From AP-15 sp036500965 (GTDB taxonomy: Bacteria; Pseudomonadota; Alphaproteobacteria; ATCC43930; CGMCC-115725): a stretch of 64,000 nucleotides of DNA. Where the stretch lies: the NCBI GenBank assembly GCA_036500965.1, contig DASYBC010000036.1, positions 1 to 64,000 on the forward strand, given 5' to 3'. Shown here in pieces: positions 50,801 through 64,000 of this stretch (positions are counted from its first letter, which is position 1; each line of letters begins with the position of its first letter). The notes below the pieces were generated by a model that saw nothing but the letters and a program-made list of their open reading frames with translations, had not been told where the DNA came from and ran no database searches. Position numbers and translations under genes: made by a program.

Positions 50801-51693
50801 ACGAGCGCCGCAGCGTGCGCCGGTTTGCGCCCGATGCCGTCGCCCGGGACGCGCTTGCCGGCGTTTTGGCTGCGGCCGGCGACAGCCTTGCGGTGCATGT
50901 GCTGGCGTTTCGCATCGCCGGCCTGCAACCGGGGCTGTGGGGTTATGAGGCGACGGCGCATCGGCTCGCTCGGGTCGGCGACATGGCTCATCAGGTGCCG
51001 GACCCGAGCACCGCGCGCATTGCCGCCAGTGCCGCGTTTCTGCTGGCGCTCGATGCGCCGAAAGGCTCGCCGCGGCGTGCCGCGCTGCTGACGGCGGGGG
51101 CGGCCGGACAACGCATGATGCTGGCGGCGCTGGCGGCGGGCCTCGGTCTGTGCCCGATCGGCGTGCTGCGCCTTGGCGGCGCGTCGGTAGTGCACGGTTT
51201 CGCCGGTGGGCTGCCGGCCTCGGAGGTTTCGGGGTTCGACCTGGCCGGCGCATTGCGCGAGCACTGCAGCGCGGTGTTGCCGGCATGGATGGTGCCGCGC
51301 CAGATCCATCTGCTCGAATGCCTGCCGCTCGGCGCCAACGGCAAGCTCGACCGCGCGGCGCTGCGCCCGCCCGGCGAGACGGCCGTCGCGATCGACGGCG
51401 GCAGCAGCCCGCTGCTCGAGAGGGTCGGCGCCCTGGTTGCCGAAGTCGTCGGCGAGCCGGTGCAAGCCGGCGTCAACCTGTTCGACTGCGGCGCCACCTC
51501 GCTGCACATCGTGCGCCTGCAGCGGTTGCTGGCAGACCGGCTCGGCAGCCGGCTCGGCGTCGTCGATCTGTTTCGCCTGCCGACCGTGGCTGCGATCGCC
51601 GCCGCGATCGCCGGCGAGGCCGGTGGCGACCCGATCGAGGCTGGGCTCGCCCGCGCGGCGCGCCGCCGGCAGATGCAGCGCCCAGCGCGATGA
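47884..51693 (+). CDS. NRPS: TubC docking-Cy-A(Cys)-Ox-PCP
   Basis: A 1269-residue thiazole-forming module. Residues 1-55 match the TubC N-terminal docking fold (AFVRELERRGVALHADGDTLRV, then LRTDKSAILAWL). Residues 60-480 are a heterocyclization domain: condensation-like, with DLLVAD (Asp191 and Asp196) in place of HHxxxDG. The adenylation domain has YTSGSTGVPKG near 636. Reading the selectivity pocket by eye gives D-L-W-N-L-S-L-I-W-K, one change (Tyr to Trp) from the well-known cysteine code. An FMN oxidase domain (about 950-1118, ERRSVRRF, GQRMMLAALAAGLGLCPIG) lies between A-domain motifs A8 and A10, as in epothilone- and tubulysin-type modules; A10 is LGANGKLDRAALRP. PCP has Ser1206 in CGATSL. 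Start is GTG at a GTGA overlap. Cysteine is probably condensed, cyclised and oxidised to a thiazole. Confidence 0.95.
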   Translation: MSVEAFVRELERRGVALHADGDTLRVRAPSGMLNEADRARLRTDKSAILAWLAQAAAAKDGPFPLTDIQEAYLIGRTAELELGRVGCHAYREFESDCLDLTRLEAAWNRLVGRHEMLRAVMTEDGHQRILDDVPWHHIAERDLRGAADPAGELARLRNERSHRLFDPTAWPLFDIQATRLPGRLNLSVGIDLLVADAAALITLFREWGALYAKPDIELPPLRGRFRDHVRRLPAPSPADRAYWEARLGSLPPGPDLPLLPLAGPPRFTRRSLALPAARWHALKQAASAHGLTASALLAAAYAETLAAWSRRARFTVTVTQFAAPAEMQGVVGDFTSTILLEADSTGPRFIDRVRALQARLIADLDHAGMSGVAVLRAVRRCRPDFEPVAVVFTSTLGHPGLDPDAPSPLAWLGETVYAITQTPQVAIDHHVLEENGGLTASFDVVEALFPPGVIDAMAAAYGALLEDLAAGAGWDRRVADALPAASRAVLLTGSAPALLHEAVARQAAAAPDRPAVIAADRILDYRALDCAAAHLAGRIADRLGGVAAARDRLVAIGLPKGWRQIVAVLAVLKAGAAYLPIDPALPAERRGYLIAQGEALVLGDSEPDEAFAKAMTGPAPTLPDFRDADRRAYVIYTSGSTGVPKGVMVEHQAAHATIAEINRRWALGAEDRVLGLSALSFDLSVWDIFGPLSVGGALVLPGPEAARDPAEWSDLLRRHRVTVWNSVPALMAMLLEHGLPRGHALRLALLSGDWVPLPLVRQLKEAVPRIDLVALGGATEAAIWSNAHEIEALDPAWPSVPYGTPLAGQMLHVVNERGEDCPDWVTGEIEISGAGLARGYWRDPELTAARFVRNRATGERRYRTGDLGRFRPYGSGAGPSPIEFLGREDFQVKVQGHRVELGEIEAALASHADVAQTVAAALPGPGGKVLHAFVVPRGEAWDRTRFLLERRGLRRSPDMPRIPLADRPRAEDYERRSVRRFAPDAVARDALAGVLAAAGDSLAVHVLAFRIAGLQPGLWGYEATAHRLARVGDMAHQVPDPSTARIAASAAFLLALDAPKGSPRRAALLTAGAAGQRMMLAALAAGLGLCPIGVLRLGGASVVHGFAGGLPASEVSGFDLAGALREHCSAVLPAWMVPRQIHLLECLPLGANGKLDRAALRPPGETAVAIDGGSSPLLERVGALVAEVVGEPVQAGVNLFDCGATSLHIVRLQRLLADRLGSRLGVVDLFRLPTVAAIAAAIAGEAGGDPIEAGLARAARRRQMQRPAR

Positions 51694-54600
51694 CCGGCAA
51701 GATCGCGATCATCGGCATGGCCGGCCGGTTCCCCGGCGCGCCCGATCTGCCGGCATTTTGGGAGCTGCTGGTCAATGGACGCGAGGGCCTGGTCCGGCTC
51801 GAACGCGACGAATTGCTCGCCGAAGGCGTCCCGGCCGCGGTTCTCGACGATCAGCGCTATGTGCCGGCGGCTGGCGTGCTCGACGGCATCGACCGGTTCG
51901 ACGCCGGCTTCTGGGGCATCGCCGCGCAGGAAGCGGCGCTGATGGACCCGCAGCAGCGGATCGCGCTCGAAATCGCCTGGCACGCGCTGGAGGACGCCGC
52001 GATCGACCCGCGGCGCGCCGATGGCGCGATCGGGGTTTTTGTCGGGGCGGCGATCAGCACCTACCTGCTCACCCGGTTGCGCGGGGAGATCGCCGGGCCG
52101 AGCGCGCCGAGCCAGCTATTGGCGATGATCGGCAACGACAAGGACTATATCGCGACCCAGCTCGCCTATCGGCTCGATCTGACCGGACCCGCGATCGCGG
52201 TCCAGACCGCCTGCTCGTCGTCGCTGGTCGCGGTGCATCTCGCCTGCCAGAGCCTCAATGCCGGCGAGTGCGACATCGCCATTGCGGGTGGGGTCAGCGT
52301 GCGCGTGCCGCATCGCGTCGGCTATCTGTGCGAAGCGGGCGGGATGCTGTCGCCGGACGGCCATTGCCGCAGCTTTGCCGAAGACGCCGCCGGGACGGTC
52401 TTCGGCAGCGGCTGCGGGCTCGTCGTGCTGCGCCGGCTCGAGGATGCCAGCCGCGACCGCGTGCGTGCGCTAGTGCTGGGGTCGGCGGTCAACAATGACG
52501 GCAACCGCAAGGTCGGGTTCACTGCGCCGAGCCAGGACCGGCAGAGCGCGGTGATCGCCGAGGCGATGGCGGTGGCCGGGGTGGCGCCGCGCGATACCGG
52601 CTATGTCGAGGGCCACGGCACCGCGACCGAGCTCGGCGACCCGGTCGAGGTGATGGCGCTGGCGAGCGCGTTCCGCAGCGGAGCACCCGGCACGGTGCCG
52701 CTGGGCAGCGCCAAGAGCGCCATCGGCCATACCGAGACCGCTGCCGGCGTCGCCGGCCTGATCAAGACCGTGCTGATGCTCGAGCAGGGCACAATCGCTC
52801 CGACCTTGCACGCCGCATGCCCGTCGCCCCGCATTCCTTGGCGCGACACGCCGTTTCGCCTTGCGAGCGAGGTGCTACCCTGGACCGAGCGCCGGATCGC
52901 CGGGGTCAGCTCGTTTGGGATCGGCGGCACCAACGCGCATGTCGTGCTGGCGCCTGCCCCGCCGGCGCGGGCAGCGGCGCGGCAAATCGCGCCGCGGCTG
53001 CTGATATCAGCGCAGGATCGCGTATCGCTTGCCGAGCTGGCGCAGCGCTACGGCACGCGGCTCGCGGCGCGGCCTGAGGATTTCCCGGCGATCTGCGCGG
53101 CAGCAGCGCGCCGGCCGCGTCTTTCCTGGTGGGTCGCGGCGGACCACCCCGACGCGCTCGCCGAGGCGGCACCGCGGACCGGGCCGATGCCCGACCCGAT
53201 GCCAGACCCGCCGGGGAGCAGCGACGGGTCGGCGGCCGATCTGCCGCTCTATCCGTTTCGCCGCGACCGGCATTGGTATGCGGCGGCCGCCGAGACCCGT
53301 TTCCTCGGTCCGGCGATCCCGACGCCGTTCGCCGCCGCGCTGCATCGCGTCGCCATCGACGGTTCTCAGCGCGGCTGGCTCGCCCAGCATGTCGTCTGCG
53401 GCGAAAGGTTGCTGCCGGCGGCGCTTCACCTGGCGCTGTTCGCCGAAGCGGCCGACGGCGCGGTGGCCGACGCGACGATCCGAGTGTCGCTGAGCCTCGA
53501 CAAGACGGCGGAGCTGCAGCTGTGGCGAGCCGCGGATGGCGGGCTCAAAATCATGGCTCAGCAAGACGACGAGTGGCTGTGCCTCGCCGAGGCGCGGACC
53601 GGCGGTCGCGGGGTGCGCGTCGCGCCGTGGCAGGTCGGGTCCGGCGAAAGCATCGACGGCATCGCCTGGGCGAAGACGATGGCGGGCGCCGGGCTCGATT
53701 TCGGCCCGGCGTTCCGGCTGATCGCCGGCCTGTGGCGTGACGGCGGCGCCGTGCGCGCCGAACTCGACCCGACGGCACCGGCGAACCCGGTCACGGTGAT
53801 CGATGCCGGGTTGCAGGCGCTTGGCGCTGGCGTGATCGAACGCAAGACGCATTTCCGGCCGGTCGAGATCGCGCGGCTGAGTTTGCGCGGCGACATCGCC
53901 ACGGCGCGCACGATCCTGGCGCGGCTGACCAGCGACTCGGAGGAAGCGAAAAGCGGCGACGTGTTGTGGCTCGACCAGGGCGGTGAGGCCGTCGCCGCAG
54001 CCGAGGGCGTCGTCTGCCGGCCCGTGGACGACCGAGCGGGGGACATGCTGTACCGGCTGACGTGGCGGCCCGATCTCGACCATCGGGTCACCGCGCCTTA
54101 CCCGGCCCTCGAACGCATCGCCCAAAGCTTTGCGCGCCGGGCGCTGGCGGCGGTGCCGAGCCCGGCCCGGCCCGAGCTCGCCCGCTTGCTCGGCGGGCAT
54201 GCGGCGCCGGCCGAGGGGGTGATGGCCGACCCGGAGACGGCCTGCCGCGCGCTCGCCGCCCGCTTTCCCGACCACGCGGCGGAGATCGAGCTGGTCGCCC
54301 GCTGCGGTGCCGCCCTCGCCGATGTGCTGGCCGGTCGGCTCGACCCGCTCGAGCTGCTGTTTGGCGCGAGAGAGGGTGCCGAGGGCGCCTACCGGCTGTC
54401 GCCGCTGGCTCGCGAGCTCAACCGGGTCGCCGGTGCCGTTGCCGCGGCGGCGCGGCCGCGCCGGGTCATCGAGATCGGCGGCGGCACCACCGCAACCGCG
54501 CTCGCCCTGCGCGCCGCGCTGCCGGAGGTGGCGGAATATCTCTTCACCGACATTTCCGCCGCCTTTCTCGCCGAGGCGCGGCAGCGCTTCGCCGGTTGGC

Positions 54601-57514
54601 CGGGGTTCTCGACCGCGGTGCTCGACATCTCGTGCGACCCGGCCGAGCAGGGAGTGCCGGTCGGCGGCTGGGATCTGGTCGTCGCCGCCAACGTGCTGCA
54701 CGCCGCCCCGGATCTCGCCGCGGCGCTCGCGCACGCCTGTCGGCTGTTGGCGCCGGGTGGGCGGCTGCTGCTGATCGAGGGCACTGAGGCATCGGCCCGC
54801 CTCGACATGACCTTCGGCCTGACCGAGGGCTGGTCGCAGCGCCGTAACGATCGTCTGCGCCCCGAGCACCCGCTGGTCTCCGCCGCCGTCTGGAGCGAGC
54901 TGCTGCGCGATGCCGGGCTCGCCGAGCCGGTTATCGTGGCCGAGCTTGGCGGGCAAGCGGTGCTGACCGCCGCGGCGGGGCCGCCGAGCTGGGTCGCCGT
55001 CGGCTGCGACCCGCAAGCAGCGCGCACACTGGGGCTGCCGTTCCTGGCGCTCGGGGCGATGCTGGCGGCGGAGCGGCTCGACGGGGTGGTGGCGCTCGCC
55101 GGTCTCGAAGACGCGGCCGACCCCTTGCGCGATCTGTTGGCGCTGAGCCGCGCCCTGCTCCACCGCCCTGACGCCCCACGGCTGCTGCTGCCGACCCGGC
55201 AAAGCGAGGCATTGACTTCCGTCGATCGGCCGGTGTCGACCCGCGCCGCACTGGGCGGCTTTCTGCGCACCCTCGCCCGTGAGCACCCGGCGCTGCGGCC
55301 GCGCACGATCGCTGTCGCCGAAGCCGACTTGCCGGCGGCAATGGCAATCGAGCGCATGCTGGACGACGGCGAGGACCGCGTCGCCTGGCGCGACGGCAAG
55401 CGTCTCGTCGCCCGCCTCGATCGGCTGCCGCAGACGCCGCGGCCGCCGGCCGGCGTGCGGCTTGGGCCAGACCTGTCGCTGATGCCGGTCGAAGTGCCGG
55501 GCCCGGGGCCGGGCGAGGTCGTGGTTCGGGTGCGGGCGGCCGGCATCAATTACAAGGATGCGCTGACCGCGGCCGGGCAGCTGCCGGAGGCCGGGGCGGG
55601 CCTGGGCGGCGAGTGCGCCGGCGAGATCGCCGAAATCGGCCCGGGCGTGACCGGCTTATCCCCAGGCCAGGCCGTCGTCGCGGTCGCCGGCGGCGCGCTT
55701 GCCAGCCATGTGCGGGCCGACGCGCAGCTGGTGCTGCCCAAGCCGCCGCAGCTCGATTTCGCCCGCGCGGCCGTGGTGCCGATCGCCGGCGTCACCGCCC
55801 GGTATGCGCTGCATCATCTCGCCCGTATCGCGCCCGGCCAGCGCGTGCTGGTGCACTCGGCAACCGGCGGTGTCGGCTGGTTCGCGCTGCGCTTTGCGCA
55901 AGCCGCCGGCTGCGAGGTCGTCGCCACCGCCGGAAGCGAGGCGAAGCGGCAAGTCCTAGCGGGGCTCGGCATCCGCGAGATCTATTCGTCGCGCGACACC
56001 GCTTTTGCCGCAGCAGCCCCGGTCGATGTGGTGCTGAACGCGCTGCCGGGTGCGGCCCGCGACGCCGGGCTGCGGCTCGTCCGGCCGGGTGGCCATTTTG
56101 TCGAGATCGGCCGGGTCGGCGTTGCCGGCCCCGAGGAGGTCGCGGCGTTGCGGCCCGACATCGCCTATCACGTGGTGGCGCTCGACCGGGCCTCCGCGCC
56201 CGTTTTTGCCGTGCTGCTGCGCGAGGTCATCGAGGCGGTCGCGGCCGACCCGTCCTTGCTGCCGCCAGTCACCACGGTTCCGTTGGCCGAGGCGCGCGGT
56301 GCCTTGGAGAGGATGATGCGGGCCGAGCATGTCGGCAAGCTGGCGGCGCTGCCGGCGGTACCCCCGACGATCCGGAGCGACGGCAGCTATGTCGTGACCG
56401 GCGGGCTCGGCGGGCTCGGCCCGGAGATTGCGGGCTGGCTGACGCGGCGCGGCGCCGGCGGCGTCGTGCTCGTTGCTCGCCGCCCGCCCGCCGGCTCTGC
56501 CCCGGGGAATGCGGTGATTGGCGATGTGGCCGATCCCGCGACGTTGCGCGCGGTCGATGCACGGGCGCGCGATTTCGGCCTGCCGCCGGTGCGTGGGGTT
56601 GTGCACGCGGCCGGGGTGCTGGAAGATTCGTTGATAGAGGCGCTCGACCCGGCGAGCTTCGACCGCGTCATGGCGCCAAAGCTCGGCGGGGTGCGGGCAA
56701 TCCTCGATCATTGGCCGGACCTCGACCTGCTCATCGGGTTTTCGTCGGCCGGCGCGCTGTTCGGCTCGGCCGGCCAGGCGGCGCACACCGCCGCCAGCGC
56801 CGCGCTCGATGCAGCGCTCGCCGCGGCCGCCACCGCGGGACGGACGGCGGTTACGGTCGATTGGGGCGCCTGGCGCGAGCGCGGTGCGGCGGCAGCGCGC
56901 GACATCGACGGCAGGCTCGCCGCCGGCATGGGCAGCATCGCTACGGCGGAAGGGTTCGCGGCGCTCGACCGCGTGCTGGCTTCGCGCGTCGCCCAGGCCG
57001 CCGTGCTGCCGATCGATTGGCCGGCGATGCGCGCGAGCGGTGCGGTCCCGGCGCTGCTGCGCGATCTTGCCCGCACGAATGACGAGGTCGCAGCGGCGCC
57101 CGCCCGGCCCTCGCCCGCGCCGCCGGAGGCGGAGCCGATGCCGGCCGAAGAGCGACGCGAGTGGCTGCGCGAGCGGATCGCCGCGGAGTGCGCCGGCATG
57201 CTGGCGATCCAGGGTGCGATCGACCCGCGACGGCCGCTGCGCGAGCTGGGGCTCGATTCGCTGGCCGCGCTGGAGCTGCGCAACCGGCTTGGCCGGCTGT
57301 GTGCGGCGGTATTGCCTGCCGGGCTGCTGTTCGACTACCCGACGATCGCGGCGCTGACCGAGCATTTGGCGACGGCATATCTCGGCCTGCCGGCGGAGCG
57401 CGCGCCGCAACCGCCCTCGCCCGATCGCGCCGAAGACGCGCTTGCCGATGCGTCCGATGCCGAGCTCGACGCGGCGATTTCGGCCTTCGCAGCGTTGCAT
57501 GGAGAAGCCGAAGC

Positions 57515-57518
<4 letters not shown>
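51690..57518 (+). CDS. Type I PKS 5: KS-DH-cMT-ER-KR-ACP, AT-less
   Basis: A 1942-residue module after the NRPS. The KS begins at residue 3 with no docking coil and has the variant motifs QTACSSS (Cys175) and EGHGTATELGDPVEV typical of KS domains that accept a peptidyl chain. No AT; linker to YPFRRDRHWY near 521. DH has His567 in HVVCGERLLP and Asp in VIDAGLQAL. The C-methyltransferase has the unusual motif I IEIGGGTTAT near 926. ER looks complete (INYKDALTAAG near 1286; SATGGVGWFALRFAQ near 1390). KR keeps TGGLGGLG but has His1699 and Ser in place of the catalytic Tyr and Asn (AAHTAASAALD). ACP Ser1857. The C-terminus ASDAELDAAISAFAALHGEAEA is a probable docking tail. If the KR works, this module adds a fully reduced, alpha-methyl unit. 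Confidence 0.93.

Positions 57519-64000
<6,482 letters not shown>

Overview
The window is uniformly GC-rich and is most likely from an alphaproteobacterium. This is inferred from gene content and base composition (ThiC behind a THI-box, an ABC1/UbiB-type kinase in a run with two small basic/acidic ORFs, WxxGxW-repeat lipoproteins, a GDSL/SGNH hydrolase, an LLM-class oxidoreductase). No rRNA or other phylogenetic marker is present, so this placement is only a suggestion.

Left third (1-21,000): ordinary chromosomal genes in short units on both strands. In order they are a CYTH-domain protein (cut by the window edge), an MFS exporter, an acyl-CoA-dehydrogenase-like flavoprotein, a SAM methyltransferase, two WxxGxW lipoproteins, a Nudix hydrolase beside a REP-like palindrome, a PIN-domain protein with a damaged or unusual start behind an unknown 285-aa protein, thiC with promoter and TPP riboswitch, an SGNH esterase, an LLM flavin oxidoreductase, a complete RND efflux operon (adaptor, pump, TolC-like channel), and a three-gene minus-strand set ending in an ABC1 kinase.

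Right two thirds (21,160-64,000): one plus-strand operon for a hybrid polyketide/non-ribosomal peptide pathway, running off the right edge. It starts with a type II thioesterase and continues with four PKS genes, one NRPS gene and two more PKS genes. Every PKS/NRPS junction is a 4-base ATGA or GTGA overlap. The modules in gene order are: loading ACP; KS-AT-linker-cMT-KR-ACP; KS-DH-ER-KR-ACP; KS-(degenerate DH)-(degenerate ER)-KR-ACP-KR; KS-AT-MT-cMT-KR-ACP; KS-DH-KR-ACP; Cy-A(Cys)-Ox-PCP; KS-DH-cMT-ER-KR-ACP; KS-DH-cMT-KR-ACP; and KS-(DH start) cut by the edge.

The most unusual feature is that only two of the eight KS modules contain an acyltransferase. The other six run from the KS through a normal-looking KS-AT linker straight into the post-AT YPFxR motif, as if the AT had been cut out, although their domain order and docking ends are those of cis-AT synthases. 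The AT of the first module sits at a different position from the classical one. The likely product is a C-methylated polyketide with a cysteine-derived thiazole or thiazoline. I cannot name a known compound, and no terminal thioesterase or dedicated trans-AT lies in the window.
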